Of a DNA stretch of 64,000 bases, positions 16,687 through 26,525 are shown piece by piece. The first letter of the stretch is position 1, and each line of letters begins with the position of its first letter. This DNA is from an uncultured Christensenella sp. (GTDB taxonomy: Bacteria > Bacillota > Clostridia > Christensenellales > Borkfalkiaceae). Location: positions 14,401-78,400 of the forward strand of contig CAJTLF010000009.1 in NCBI GenBank assembly GCA_910577555.1. The letters run 5' to 3'. A program made the translations under genes and the position numbers. The notes under the pieces were generated by a model. That model was not told the origin of the DNA, did no database searches, and saw only the letters and a program-made list of their open reading frames with translations.

Positions 16687-17976
16687 TTAAATTCGTAAAC
16701 CCTTGGGCAAATGGTTTTTCGCCACTCCCTTTACTACTTTGCACCAGCCGAGCGGAAGCCCGTAATAAGTTACCACACGCCAGCCGTCGGGGTGGTCGCA
16801 ATTAAACGTAAGCCCGCGGAGATACTGCTTTGCGGTGTTTTCGTCAATCTCAACGCAATTTGCCCGTTCTTTTGAAAGCGTCATTGCGAGCGAGTGCGAC
16901 GGCTCGAAACGCTTTCCGTCGGCAGAAAGTCCGCCGAGATAGACGCCGTACGATAATGGTATTTTATACTTGCTTAAATCGGGCGTGCCGCACGAAACGC
17001 TGTAAAGGCTTTTATTACGCATCGAAAGCCCGCTTATTTCCGTTTTAAGCGTTTTTGCGCTCCACTCCATAAACGAGTTCAGCAATTTTTTATCGTGAAC
17101 TTGGGGGACTATTACTGGTAAATCTCTACGCTCACCGCCGCGCTTTTCGAATACGGCGCAAAAATGCCCTTCACCGCGCACCTTATGCGGCATAAGTTTT
17201 TTTGATTTTATGAGCGTAAACTCGGGGTGAGCGGCAATAAAATTACTTACCTGCAATTCGTCTTCTTCGCGCGAGAAAGTACAGGTTGAGTATACCAGCC
17301 TGCCGCCTGCTGCGAGCATTTTTGCCGCATCGCTTAAAATACTTTCCTGCCTGCGGGCGCAGAGAGCGACCGATTCCAAGCTCCATTCGGGGATTGCCGC
17401 CTTCTCTTTTTTAAACATTCCTTCGCCCGAGCAAGGCGCATCGACGAGAATTTTATCGAAATAGCTATCAAAAACGGTTGAAAGCTTTTGCGCGTCGCAC
17501 GAAGTTATCAAAGCGTTCGCAACGCCCATTCGCTCTACGTTAGAGCGCAGAATTTCCGCGCGTTTGGGAATGATTTCGTTCAACACAAGCACGCCCGCAC
17601 CGCGCATATCCTGTGCGAGCTGAGTACCCTTGCCGCCCGGAGCGGAGCATAAGTCAAGCACTCTCTCGCCGGCTTTTACTTCGAGTTCGGGTGCGGCGCA
17701 CGCCGCCGACGGCTCCTGTACGTAATACGCACCCGCCGCGTGCAAAACGTGTCTGCCGAGATTTTCTTCGTTAGTATAGTAACAGTCTTTCGCCCACGGC
17801 ACTTCGCCGTCAAGCTTAATCGGCGTTATTTTTTCAAATTCTTCTTTGGAAAGCTTTAAAGTATTTACCCTTATTCCGCGAACGGGCGGGACTTCGTATG
17901 ATTTCAAAAAGGCGGGAAACTCGTCGCCGAGTTCACGCTCGGCTCTCGACAAAAAATCACGGGGTAGCTCAACCAT
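16687..17976 (-). CDS. rsmF: rRNA cytosine-C5 methyltransferase (RsmF/NOL1-NOP2-sun)
   Basis: 429 residues. The SAM-dependent domain has motif I VLDLCSAPGGKGTQLA (about 109-124), motif IV DAPCSGEGMF and the catalytic STCTF cysteine motif. The first 75 residues (FLKSYEVPPVRGIRVNTLK) are the family N-domain, and the C-terminal third is an RsmF-type PUA-like region (FEPSHSLAM). It methylates C5 of cytosines in rRNA, probably 16S; the exact position is inferred from the subfamily. It overlaps the exonuclease gene by 8 bases. Confidence 0.88.
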   Translation of the reverse strand: MVELPRDFLSRAERELGDEFPAFLKSYEVPPVRGIRVNTLKLSKEEFEKITPIKLDGEVPWAKDCYYTNEENLGRHVLHAAGAYYVQEPSAACAAPELEVKAGERVLDLCSAPGGKGTQLAQDMRGAGVLVLNEIIPKRAEILRSNVERMGVANALITSCDAQKLSTVFDSYFDKILVDAPCSGEGMFKKEKAAIPEWSLESVALCARRQESILSDAAKMLAAGGRLVYSTCTFSREEDELQVSNFIAAHPEFTLIKSKKLMPHKVRGEGHFCAVFEKRGGERRDLPVIVPQVHDKKLLNSFMEWSAKTLKTEISGLSMRNKSLYSVSCGTPDLSKYKIPLSYGVYLGGLSADGKRFEPSHSLAMTLSKERANCVEIDENTAKQYLRGLTFNCDHPDGWRVVTYYGLPLGWCKVVKGVAKNHLPKGLRI

Positions 17977-18919
17977 TTAAAAGCTCCCCCAGATTTTCAA
18001 GACTAAGTATAGTCTTATTGCCCGCAACCGCCTTTTTCGTGCGGTCGGTTTCGTCGCCGTCAGGTCTTACGAAATAGTCGCACTCTTCCACGTGCTGACT
18101 GTATTTACCGCCCAACGAATAAATTTTATCCACCAACGGAATGGACTGCTCCACGTCGTCTTCTATGGCGCGGGAAAAATTGAACGTTTTGCCGCCGAGC
18201 AAGCCGCCTCGCTTAAAGCGTTTACGGCTAAGGTTGTTGTAAAAAGCTATGCGGGCGTTTGCGCGGGCTATCTTTGCCGCTTTTCTTTCCCTTTTGTACG
18301 ATTTGAAGCTGCGTGTCTGCGGGCGGGTCACGGTATAGTTTTCGATTTTACCGTAAGTAAAGCCGAGTTCCTTACAAAGCCCGTCTAAATCGCAACCGTA
18401 ACGCTCGCACATAGCCTGAACGACGCGCATCGTCGCATATGCGTCGTCTACGGCGCGGTGCGGGGTAAATTCCACACCCAACTCGTTTGCTATATGCTCA
18501 AGCCCGAACTGGTGCGAAAAGTCGTTTATACTCGACATAAACAAAAGCTGGCTGTCTGCAAACGAAAATCTGAACGACGGTAATCTGAACCTGCGCGTTT
18601 CAAGATTGAGATATTTCACGTCGTTTAAGACGGCGTGACCGAGCACGCGCGTTTCGCCGTCTTCCAAAAGCGACTTGATTTTGGGATAGACCTGTTGAAA
18701 AGTGGGCTGTTTTTTAAATATGCCGTACTCGTAAGGCAGAATGATACCCTTTTCACCCTTTCTGTCGGTTAGCTCGAACCTGCCCTGCGGGTTTATCAGC
18801 AAGTCGCACTTCTCTATTATATTGAATTTTTCGTCGCAGACGACGTATCCGAAAACGCATATTTTTGCGTAAAATTTGCGGACGCCGGCGCACTCTATAT
18901 CGAAAAACACGAATTTCAT
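17969..18919 (-). CDS. DnaQ-like 3'-5' exonuclease with C-terminal BRCT-like domain
   Basis: 316 residues from ATG 18919. The DEDDh exonuclease core has Exo I FFDIE (about 4-8), Exo II GHAVLNDVKYL, and Exo III HRAVDDAYATM. A basic linker (about 195-235) leads to a C-terminal region (LVDKIYSLGGKYSQHVEECDYFV) with the BRCT fold pattern, as in some DNA polymerase III epsilon-like proteins. It probably trims or proofreads DNA or RNA. A strong promoter lies 11 bases before the ATG and there is no SD, suggesting an ultrashort leader. Confidence 0.78.
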   Translation of the reverse strand: MKFVFFDIECAGVRKFYAKICVFGYVVCDEKFNIIEKCDLLINPQGRFELTDRKGEKGIILPYEYGIFKKQPTFQQVYPKIKSLLEDGETRVLGHAVLNDVKYLNLETRRFRLPSFRFSFADSQLLFMSSINDFSHQFGLEHIANELGVEFTPHRAVDDAYATMRVVQAMCERYGCDLDGLCKELGFTYGKIENYTVTRPQTRSFKSYKRERKAAKIARANARIAFYNNLSRKRFKRGGLLGGKTFNFSRAIEDDVEQSIPLVDKIYSLGGKYSQHVEECDYFVRPDGDETDRTKKAVAGNKTILSLENLGELLNG

Positions 18920-18930
18920 AACTTTTAACA

Positions 18931-18959
18931 ATTATATCACACGGCAATACAAATATCAA
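18931..18959 (-). promoter_or_regulatory. Promoter of exonuclease gene, start-proximal
   Basis: TTGATA (18959-18954) and a perfect TATAAT (18936-18931) are 17 bases apart. The start point should be about 4 bases before the ATG at 18919. Confidence 0.8.
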
Positions 18960-18966
18960 ACACATA

Positions 18967-18995
18967 TTGACTTTTGTCGATAATTATAATATAAT
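18967..18995 (+). promoter_or_regulatory. Promoter of unknown gene 19003, leaderless
   Basis: TTGACT (18967-18972) and TATAAT (18990-18995) are 17 bases apart, and the ATG begins 7 bases after the -10 box, which is where transcription should start. It is back-to-back with the exonuclease promoter. Confidence 0.8.
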
Positions 18996-19002
18996 TTTGC
19001 GT

Positions 19003-19710
19003 ATGAAAAAGTTACTTTCGATAATTTTGCCCGAAGTTGACGCGGGCGAAACTGAAAACACGCCCGATGAAGTGGAAATTCTGAGCTTTAGCGACGATAA
19101 ATCGCTTATTGACGCCGTAAAGCGTGCAAAGGGGAAATTTTCGCTCGTTGCGCGGGACGACGTGGAATGCGACCTGTCCGACGACTTTTTTAAAGAACTT
19201 GACGGCGCAAACGCCGATGTTATTAAATACGGAAAGGGATTTTTGGTTAAAACTGCCAATCTGCGCGGTGCGGTAAATAAATACAGCAATTCATGCACTG
19301 ATATTTACGCTGTTCTATCGTGCAAGACTGCGGTTAAAAGCGATAAAACGCCCTTTTCTTTCAAGACTGCGGGCAGTAAATATTCGGAAAGCGACGGACA
19401 GGCGATTATTTTACTTTTGGAAGAATTTAAAAAAAGTAAGGCAAAGCTTTCAAAGGAAGTTTACGCGATTGCTTTCGACGAAATCTGCGAGCGGGTTATA
19501 CGGCATATCGCGCTTGGATTGATTGCGGTGCGCGAAAACGTTATCAAAGCCGAAGTTATGGCTGAATTCGACGCAAAATTAAAGGATAACATAGTTTTAT
19601 ACCTTGCCGTGGAAAAAAGATTTTCATTTGAAAATCTGAAAAAAACGAGAGAGCGCGGCTATAAAACGGGATTTTTCACCTATAAAAAACTGAAAAAGAT
19701 TTACGGATAA
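19003..19710 (+). CDS. Unknown protein, degenerate GT2-like N-terminus
   Basis: 235 residues, soluble. The N-terminal 90 residues (AVKRAKGKFSLVARDDVECDLSDDFFKEL) recall the nucleotide-sugar region of family-2 glycosyltransferases, but the catalytic pattern is incomplete (a D-D-V-E instead of the usual D-x-D setting). The C-terminal half is helical and lysine-rich. I would not assign a function. Its promoter places the transcription start at the ATG, and no SD exists; a TTG 12 codons upstream falls inside the -35 box and is not a credible start. Confidence 0.6.
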   Translation: MKKLLSIILPEVDAGETENTPDEVEILSFSDDKSLIDAVKRAKGKFSLVARDDVECDLSDDFFKELDGANADVIKYGKGFLVKTANLRGAVNKYSNSCTDIYAVLSCKTAVKSDKTPFSFKTAGSKYSESDGQAIILLLEEFKKSKAKLSKEVYAIAFDEICERVIRHIALGLIAVRENVIKAEVMAEFDAKLKDNIVLYLAVEKRFSFENLKKTRERGYKTGFFTYKKLKKIYG

Positions 19711-19716
19711 AAAATT

Positions 19717-19748
19717 ACAGCCGAGCAGGTTTGAATCTGCTCGGCTGT
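19717..19748. terminator. Terminator between convergent genes
   Basis: ACAGCCGAGCAG pairs with its complement across an 8-base loop between gene 19003 and serS. A residues on the left (19710-19714) serve the leftward serS transcript. Confidence 0.75.
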
Positions 19749-19769
19749 TGCTTTATACAGGTTATAAAA

Positions 19770-21059
19770 TTACTTTTTGGGGAGTATTTTATCTTTGCCG
19801 CCCATATACGGACGGAGAACGGGCGGAATGTATACGCTACCGTCTTTCTGAAGGTGATTTTCAAGAAAAGCTATAAGCATTCTGGGCGGGGCAACGACCG
19901 TATTGTTGAGAGTGTGTACGAACTCGTTTTTGCCGCTTTCCGCCTTGTATCTTATGCCGAGACGCCTTGCCTGCGCGTCGGTAAGGTTGGAACAACTGCC
20001 CACTTCGAAATATTTTTTCTGGCGGGGACTCCACGCTTCTATGTCACAGCTCTTGTATTTCAAGTCTGCCAAGTCGCCCGAACAGCAGATAAGCTGTCTT
20101 ACGGGTATTTCCATAGAAACGAAAAGCTCTACGGTATAATTCCAAAGCTTTTCGTACCAGTAGTCGCTCTCTTCGGGCTTGCAAAGCACTATCATTTCCT
20201 GTTTTTCAAACTGGTGAATTCGGTAAATGCCGCGCTCTTCTATACCGTGTGCGCCCTTTTCCTTTCTGAAACAGGGCGAATAAGACGTAAGCGTTTGCGG
20301 GAGAGAATTTTCGGGCAGTATCGTATTCATAAATCTGCCTATCATGGAATGCTCGGAAGTGCCGATAAGATAAAGGTCTTCCCCTTCTATCTTGTACATC
20401 ATTCCGTCCATTTCTTCAAAGGACATAACGCCCGAAACGACGTCACTGCGTATCATATAAGGGGGAATACAGTAAGTAAAGCCCTTGTCAATCATAAAAT
20501 CGCGGGCGTAAGACAATACCGCGGAATGCAGGCGGGCTATATCGCCCGTGAGATAATAAAAGCCGTTGCCGCTCGTTCTTCTCGCGCTGTCCAAATCTAT
20601 GCCGTTAAGGCTTTCGAGAATATCGAGATGATAGGGAACTTCAAAAGGCTTTTCGGCGTGGTCAAGGTATTTTTTGCCTTCCACGTTCTGACTGTCGTCC
20701 TTGCCCAAAGGTACGTCGGCGGCGATTATATTGGGGATAATCATCATATCCGCTTTTAATTTCTGCTCGATTTCGGCGGTTTCGCTCTCTATCTTAGCTA
20801 TGCGCTCGTTATCGGCTTTTGACTGCGCCTTGGCTTTCTCGGCTTCGTCCTTTTTGCCTTCGCGCATAAAAACGCCTATCTGCTTTGCAAGCGAATTGCG
20901 ACGGGCGCGCAGAGCGTCCCCTTCCTGCTGAAGCTCGCGCTTTTTTTTGTCGAGTTCGATTACTTCGTCTACTACGGGCAGTTTTTTGTCCTGAAACTTC
21001 TTTTTTATATTCTCTTTCACCAAATCGGGATTTTCACGGATAAGATTGATATCAATCAT
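19770..21059 (-). CDS. serS: Seryl-tRNA synthetase
   Basis: 429 residues, normal for the bacterial enzyme. It charges tRNA-Ser with serine. The N-terminal coiled-coil arm that binds the tRNA long variable arm is evident (about 30-105), followed by the class II core with motif 2 FRKEKGAHGIEERGIYRIHQFEKQE (given here as key residues FRKE, GxxRxHQFEK) and motif 3 NNTVVAPPRMLIAFLENH. GAGG lies 8 bases before the ATG. The leader is too short (about 27 bases) for a T-box. Confidence 0.96.
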   Translation of the reverse strand: MIDINLIRENPDLVKENIKKKFQDKKLPVVDEVIELDKKKRELQQEGDALRARRNSLAKQIGVFMREGKKDEAEKAKAQSKADNERIAKIESETAEIEQKLKADMMIIPNIIAADVPLGKDDSQNVEGKKYLDHAEKPFEVPYHLDILESLNGIDLDSARRTSGNGFYYLTGDIARLHSAVLSYARDFMIDKGFTYCIPPYMIRSDVVSGVMSFEEMDGMMYKIEGEDLYLIGTSEHSMIGRFMNTILPENSLPQTLTSYSPCFRKEKGAHGIEERGIYRIHQFEKQEMIVLCKPEESDYWYEKLWNYTVELFVSMEIPVRQLICCSGDLADLKYKSCDIEAWSPRQKKYFEVGSCSNLTDAQARRLGIRYKAESGKNEFVHTLNNTVVAPPRMLIAFLENHLQKDGSVYIPPVLRPYMGGKDKILPKK

Positions 21060-21081
21060 TTTTTACGCCTCGGAAAATTAA

Positions 21082-21102
21082 TTTAAGTATATTATACTTA
21101 AA
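21082..21102. repeat. Palindrome over the serS -10 box
   Basis: TTTAAGTATA, one central base, then its exact complement. The right arm recurs at 21162-21170 (TATACTTAA) near the -10 region of the divergent ATPase gene, so a shared repressor site is possible. Confidence 0.35.
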
Positions 21103-21119
21103 ATAAACGGCAAAAGCAA
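21091..21119 (-). promoter_or_regulatory. Promoter of serS
   Basis: TTGCTT (21119-21114) and a perfect TATAAT (21096-21091) are 17 bases apart. Confidence 0.7.
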
Positions 21120-21198
21120 ATAAATCTGTTTTAAATTCTTGAAAAACAGTCATATTTGTGTTATACTTAAATTGTATTATAATATTCATCGGAAATAT

Positions 21199-23913
21199 AT
21201 GAGCAAGATATTTTTTAAAGTGAACAACAAAAAAGCGGACGACGTTGAAAAGGAAAACGCCGAAATTCCCGTAACGGAGAATACTGCGGTTGCAACTGAA
21301 CCCGCGCCCGAGCAGAAAAAGAGCGATGAACCCGTTCAGATTGCGCTTTTCCCCGAAGACGAGCAACGGGACGCCGCCGCGGATGATACTTCCGCCAATA
21401 TGGGCAAAGAGCCGTTCGATAAGGAAAAGATAGTTAAATATTTTAAAAGACACCCCAAAAAAACTATTAATTCCAAGGTGGGCAGGTTCTCGCCAAAACT
21501 GAACAAGGGTCTGACGCAAAGTCAGGTTGAAACACGGTTCAGACAGTTCCTGTTTAACGACACCAATAAGAAGTACTCCCGTTCGTACGCGAGTATTTTT
21601 ATAGGGAATATCTGTACCTTCTTCAACTTGCTGTGCCTTATTGCCTTTATCGCACTGGTGCTTGCAAACACGCAGGGGTTTTCGAACTATCTGGTAATTA
21701 TAATTACCACGGCGAATATCGTTATAGGAATTATTCAGGAAATCCGTTCCAAGCTCGCCATAGACAAACTTTCAATTCTTGCGAATAATTCGGTTAAAGT
21801 AATACGGGACGGGGAAACGATAGAGATACCCGTTCAGGAAATAGTGCTTGACGACGTGATAATACTTGAATTGGGCAGTCAGGTTCCCGCCGACGTTATA
21901 CTTGCCGAAGGCGCGGTTGAAGTGAACGAAAGCCTTTTGACGGGCGAAAGCGTTTCCATTAAAAAACAGGCGGGCGATTTGCTGTATGCGGGCAGCTTTA
22001 TTGCGAGCGGCAGCGGAAAGTTCAGAGTTGAAAAGGTAGGTAAGGAAACTTATCTTGAAAAGCTCACTTCCAAAGCCAAAAAGTACAAGAGACCAAACTC
22101 CGAGCTTATGAACTCCACAAAGCTCATAATAAAGTGCGTTTCGTTGCTCATAATTCCCATTGCAATCGGTACCTTCCTTACTACTCTGCACAATATCGAT
22201 TACACGGACGAAACTTATATGAAAGTTATTCCGTGGTTGTTCAGTCAGGAAATTAACTATGCGATACAGCGCACCTGTACGGTAGTTATAGGAATGATAC
22301 CTTCGGGTATGTTGCTTTTGACGAGCCTTGCGCTTGCGCTTGGAATTTTGCGGCTTGCAAAGTCGCAGACGCTGGTACAGGATATGTACTCGCTGGAAAT
22401 GCTTGCACGAGTAAACGTTTTGTGCCTTGATAAGACGGGTACTATCACCGACGGGCGCATGCGCGTACACGATACCGTAATTTTAAATACCGTAGGCGAT
22501 ATTTCGCTTAACGATATTATGGGAAGTATGTTGCGTGAGCTTGACGGCAACAACCAGACTTCGATTGCCCTTTACAATCATTTCGGATACAACGACAAAT
22601 TTACCGCAACCGCGAAAATACCCTTTTCTTCAAAGCGGAAGCTTTCCGCAGTCACCTTTGACGAAGGCGGAACTTACGCTATGGGCGCGCCCGAGTTCGT
22701 ACTCAAGCCCTATCCCGCAAAAGTTGAAAAGCTTGTAAAACAGTATGCGCAGATGGGCTTGCGAGTAATCGTGCTTGCGCACTCCCCCGCCCCTATCGTC
22801 GGCGAAAAGTTGCCCGCGGTTATGAAACCGATTGCAATAATTTCAATTGCGGACAACGTACGCGAAGACGCCGTTGAAACCATTAAATGGTTTAAAGAAA
22901 ACGAAGTAGACGTAAAAGTAATTTCGGGCGATAACCCCGTAACCGTTTCCGAAGTGGCGAAACGCGCGGGAATTGTAAACGCAGATAAGTTTATATCTCT
23001 TGACGGGCTTAACGACAAGGAAGTTGAAAACGTAGCCAACAAGTACACGGTATTCGGGCGCGTTTCACCAGAGCAAAAGGCGATACTCGTGCGCTCGATT
23101 AAATCGCACGGAAACACAGTTGCAATGACGGGCGACGGCGTAAACGACATACTCGCGTTAAAGGAAGCCGATTGCGCGATTTCGGTTGCGTCGGGAAGTG
23201 AAGCGGCGAGAAACGTGAGCCATCTCGTGCTAATGGATAACAACTTCAACTCGATGCCCAAAGTAGTTGCGGAAGGCAGGCGGGTTATAAACAACATTAA
23301 AAACTCGTCTTCACTGTACCTTATGAAAACGCTGTTTACGGCAATTCTGGCGTTTTTGTGCATATGCCTTGGGCAACCCTATCTGTTTATGCCGCAAAAT
23401 ATGTTGCTTTTGGAAGTTGCGATTATAGCCGTTCCTTCCTTCTTCATATCGTTACAGCCCAACAAGGAAAGGGTGCAAGGCAAGTTTATTTCGCACGTAA
23501 TGAGCGGGGCGGTTTCGGGGTCGGTACTGATGATACTATGCGTTATGGCAATGTATCTTACGAACGTATTTAACCCCGACGAATTCGGTTCGCACTACCT
23601 TGCAATGTGTATGATGGCGTTGACATTCTCCGGTTTCGTAATGGTGTTCCGCATTTGTCAGCCATTCAACGTTTACCGCGCCGTACTGTGCGCCGCCGTG
23701 TTCGCGCTGTGCGTTACAGCTTACGCCGTGCCGTTCATAACCGAAACGCTGTTATACGCGGGCTGGCAGGCGCTTGAATGGGATTATGCGAAGATACTTA
23801 CGATAGTCGTCGTAATAGAAGCGGCGTTCCCCATTTCAGGCTGGCTGATTGAGCTTATGCACCTGATTATGCCATCTGCAAAAAGACGGCAGAAACAGGA
23901 AATCAAACAATAA
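21199..23913 (+). CDS. P-type cation-transporting ATPase
   Basis: 904 residues. A long, charged N-terminal extension (about 1-95) precedes the transporter. Actuator TGES is present (LLTGESVSIKK), as are phosphorylation motif DKTGTITDGRM, MxGDGVND (MTGDGVNDILALK) and about ten membrane spans. The membrane motif normally PEGL reads IPSGMLLLTS here, so the usual acidic ligand of Ca2+/Na+/K+ pumps is replaced by Ser. It groups by eye with CtpE/YfgQ-like HAD-IC ATPases; the ion is unknown. ATG 21199 lies 15 bases after TATAAT with no real SD; an upstream in-frame ATG at 21139 precedes the promoter and was rejected. Confidence 0.85.
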   Translation: MSKIFFKVNNKKADDVEKENAEIPVTENTAVATEPAPEQKKSDEPVQIALFPEDEQRDAAADDTSANMGKEPFDKEKIVKYFKRHPKKTINSKVGRFSPKLNKGLTQSQVETRFRQFLFNDTNKKYSRSYASIFIGNICTFFNLLCLIAFIALVLANTQGFSNYLVIIITTANIVIGIIQEIRSKLAIDKLSILANNSVKVIRDGETIEIPVQEIVLDDVIILELGSQVPADVILAEGAVEVNESLLTGESVSIKKQAGDLLYAGSFIASGSGKFRVEKVGKETYLEKLTSKAKKYKRPNSELMNSTKLIIKCVSLLIIPIAIGTFLTTLHNIDYTDETYMKVIPWLFSQEINYAIQRTCTVVIGMIPSGMLLLTSLALALGILRLAKSQTLVQDMYSLEMLARVNVLCLDKTGTITDGRMRVHDTVILNTVGDISLNDIMGSMLRELDGNNQTSIALYNHFGYNDKFTATAKIPFSSKRKLSAVTFDEGGTYAMGAPEFVLKPYPAKVEKLVKQYAQMGLRVIVLAHSPAPIVGEKLPAVMKPIAIISIADNVREDAVETIKWFKENEVDVKVISGDNPVTVSEVAKRAGIVNADKFISLDGLNDKEVENVANKYTVFGRVSPEQKAILVRSIKSHGNTVAMTGDGVNDILALKEADCAISVASGSEAARNVSHLVLMDNNFNSMPKVVAEGRRVINNIKNSSSLYLMKTLFTAILAFLCICLGQPYLFMPQNMLLLEVAIIAVPSFFISLQPNKERVQGKFISHVMSGAVSGSVLMILCVMAMYLTNVFNPDEFGSHYLAMCMMALTFSGFVMVFRICQPFNVYRAVLCAAVFALCVTAYAVPFITETLLYAGWQALEWDYAKILTIVVVIEAAFPISGWLIELMHLIMPSAKRRQKQEIKQ

Positions 23914-23921
23914 GTTAATAA

Positions 23922-23954
23922 AAAAGCCCCCGAGCCGTCGGCTCGGGGGCTTTT
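23922..23954. terminator. Bidirectional terminator between ATPase and gyrA
   Basis: AAAAGCCCCCGAGCC and its complement make a long stem with A residues on the left and TTTTATTTT on the right, ending both convergent genes. Confidence 0.85.
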
Positions 23955-23974
23955 ATTTTACGGTATTATAGGAA

Positions 23975-26512
23975 TTACTCTTCTTCCGTTTGCAAATCTT
24001 CGGGAGTTGCTTCTTCGGGTGCGGCGGTTTCCGCGTCGTCGTCGCGCTCGGTTACCGCTACGGTTGCGACAAGCCCGTCTTTAAGACGCATAAGTCTTAC
24101 GCCGCGCGCACTTCTGCCTATGGTAGAGATTGACGAGCAGTGCATTCTTATTATCGTACCGCCGTCCGAAATAATCATGATATCGTCGTCGTCGGTAACC
24201 TGTTTTAAATTGATTAAATTGCCCGTTACTTCGTTGAAAGTACCTGCCTTGATACCTTTGCCGGCTCTGCCCTGAACGCGGTAATCTTCAATCTTACTGC
24301 GCTTACCGTAGCCGCCCGTAGTTACGGTGAGTACGTCTTTACTTTCGTCCACCACGAGCATATCCACGAGCGCGTCGTCGTCGCCGAGCTTCATTGCCTT
24401 TACGCCCGCGGTATCTCTGCCCATCGAGCGCACGTTGCTCTCGTCAAAGCGGATACATTTGCCGCCCTTTGACGCAATCATAAGCTCGTCGCTGCCCGTA
24501 GTGAACTGCACGGATATGAGCGTATCGTCGTCGTTGAGCTTGATTGCGATTTTACCGTTTTTATTGATGCGGGCAAACTCTTCGAGTCTGGTCTTTTTGA
24601 TAAGTCCGTTGCGGGTAGCAAACGCTATATAGCCTTCCGCGTCCGCCTTTACGGGAATAATCGTGGTAATCTTTTCGTCCTGAGTTATCTGAACGAGATT
24701 TACTACCGCTCTGCCGCGCGCCGTACGCGCCGCTTCGGGTATTTCGTACGCTTTTATTCTGTATACCCTGCCCTTATCGGAGAACAGCAACAGGAAGTCG
24801 TGCGAAGAGCAGACAAACATTCTTTCAACGAAGTCTTCTTCCTTGGGTCTATGCGCCGTAATGCCCTTGCCGCCGCGGTTCTGTGCGTGGTATTCGGTTA
24901 CGGGCAATCTCTTTACGTAGCCCGTATGGGTCATGGAAACGACCACCTGTTCTACGGGGATTAAATCTTCGTCTTCTATATCGCCGCTGAAATCAACGGC
25001 AATTTCCGTTCTTCTTTCCGAAGGGTATTTGCGTTTCGTTTCAAGCAAGTCCGTTTTGATAATGTCGAGAACGCGGCTCTCGTTTGCGAGAATATCCTTA
25101 TAATCGGCTATTGCCGCTTCAAGACCGGTCAATTCTTCGTTGAGTTTATCAACTTCCAGATGGGAAATACGGAAGAGCCTTAACTCCGCAACCGCCGTAG
25201 CCTGTTTTTCGTCCAGAGCAAAGTTTGCGGTAAGCTTCTGCACGCAGTCCGTTTTATCGCGGGCGTTCTTACATACTTCCACGACTTCGTTTATGCTCGC
25301 CTGAGCTATTACCAAGCCGCGCAGAATATGAGCGCGTTCTTCGGTCTTGTTCAAGTCGTATTTTGTGCGGCGGACGATTACGTCTTTCTGATGCTCGAGA
25401 TAGTAATACAGGCACTCTTTAAGGTTTAATATCTTGGGCGTGCCGTCCACGAGCGCGAGCATTATTATGCCGTCGGAAACCTGCAAGCTGGTGTGTTTAT
25501 ATAAAAGGTTTAAAACGACCTGAGCGTTGGCGTCCTTCTTGACTTCTATGACGACGCGCATACCGTCGCGGTCAGACTCTTCGCGGATATCCGAAATACC
25601 TTCGAGCTTTTTGTTCTTTACAAGGTCGGCGATATTTTCAACCAGCCTTGCTTTATTAACCTGATAGGGTATTTCCGTTACTACTATGCGGGTGCGGGTA
25701 GTGTTGCCGCTCTGATACTCTTCTATTTCGCAACGCGAGCGGATTATAATACTGCCCCTGCCCGTGCGGTAAGCCTTTTTGATGCCGCTCCTGCCCATAA
25801 TGAGCGCGCCCGTAGGGAAGTCGGGAGCGGGGATATATTCCATTAATCCGTCAACGTCTATGTCGGGATTGTCGATTAACGCCACTACGCCGTCTATACA
25901 CTCGGCAAGGTTGTGCGGGGGGATGTTGGTTGCCATACCAACCGCTATGCCGTCCGAGCCGTTTACGAGCATATTGGGGAACCTTGCGGGAAGAACGGCG
26001 GGCTGCATACCCGTATCATCGAACGTGGGATAGAAATCTACCGTTTCTTTGTCAAGGTCGCGGAGCATTTCGGAAGAGAGCTTTGCGAGCCTTGCTTCCG
26101 TATATCTCATTGCCGCGGCGGGGTCGCCGTCTACCGAGCCGAAGTTGCCGTGTCCGTCAACGAGCGGGAAGTTGATTGAAAAGTCCTGCGCGAGCCTTAC
26201 GAGCGCGTCGTAGACCGAGCTGTCGCCGTGGGGGTGATATTTACCGAGACAGTCACCGACGATACGGGCGCATTTTCTGAACGCCTTATCGTAGGTTAAG
26301 CCGAGCTCGTGCATAGAATATAAAATTCTGCGGTGAACGGGCTTTAAACCGTCTCTTACGTCCGGTATCGCACGCGATACGTTTACCGCCATTGCGTAAG
26401 CTATGAATGATTTTTTAAGCTCTTCGTCGACTTCTCTGTCGAGCATTTTCGTCATCTCGAGAGTTCTTTTAAATTCTTCGGTCAACTCGGGGCTGGTTTC
26501 TTTTTTAGCCAT
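23975..26512 (-). CDS. gyrA: DNA gyrase subunit A
   Basis: 845 residues. It makes and reseals the double-strand break during negative supercoiling. The catalytic tyrosine is in [11 protein letters not shown] (about residue 137). The quinolone-resistance region reads [18 protein letters not shown], with the wild-type-like Ser and Asp at the E. coli 83 and 87 positions, so no obvious resistance mutation. C-terminal beta-pinwheel repeats (for example [10 protein letters not shown], the GyrA box) are followed by an acidic tail. It follows gyrB with 13 bases between and has AAAGGAG. Confidence 0.97.
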   Translation of the reverse strand: MAKKETSPELTEEFKRTLEMTKMLDREVDEELKKSFIAYAMAVNVSRAIPDVRDGLKPVHRRILYSMHELGLTYDKAFRKCARIVGDCLGKYHPHGDSSVYDALVRLAQDFSINFPLVDGHGNFGSVDGDPAAAMRYTEARLAKLSSEMLRDLDKETVDFYPTFDDTGMQPAVLPARFPNMLVNGSDGIAVGMATNIPPHNLAECIDGVVALIDNPDIDVDGLMEYIPAPDFPTGALIMGRSGIKKAYRTGRGSIIIRSRCEIEEYQSGNTTRTRIVVTEIPYQVNKARLVENIADLVKNKKLEGISDIREESDRDGMRVVIEVKKDANAQVVLNLLYKHTSLQVSDGIIMLALVDGTPKILNLKECLYYYLEHQKDVIVRRTKYDLNKTEERAHILRGLVIAQASINEVVEVCKNARDKTDCVQKLTANFALDEKQATAVAELRLFRISHLEVDKLNEELTGLEAAIADYKDILANESRVLDIIKTDLLETKRKYPSERRTEIAVDFSGDIEDEDLIPVEQVVVSMTHTGYVKRLPVTEYHAQNRGGKGITAHRPKEEDFVERMFVCSSHDFLLLFSDKGRVYRIKAYEIPEAARTARGRAVVNLVQITQDEKITTIIPVKADAEGYIAFATRNGLIKKTRLEEFARINKNGKIAIKLNDDDTLISVQFTTGSDELMIASKGGKCIRFDESNVRSMGRDTAGVKAMKLGDDDALVDMLVVDESKDVLTVTTGGYGKRSKIEDYRVQGRAGKGIKAGTFNEVTGNLINLKQVTDDDDIMIISDGGTIIRMHCSSISTIGRSARGVRLMRLKDGLVATVAVTERDDDAETAAPEEATPEDLQTEEE

Positions 26513-26525
26513 AGATTACTCCTTT

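Noticed and set aside
19731..20759. 342-codon frame on the plus strand opposite serS
   Set aside because: serS is complete and unmistakable; the opposite frame has no family pattern and no ribosome site.
21060..21119. T-box leader for serS
   Set aside because: The leader is only about 27 bases long and has no T-box sequence.
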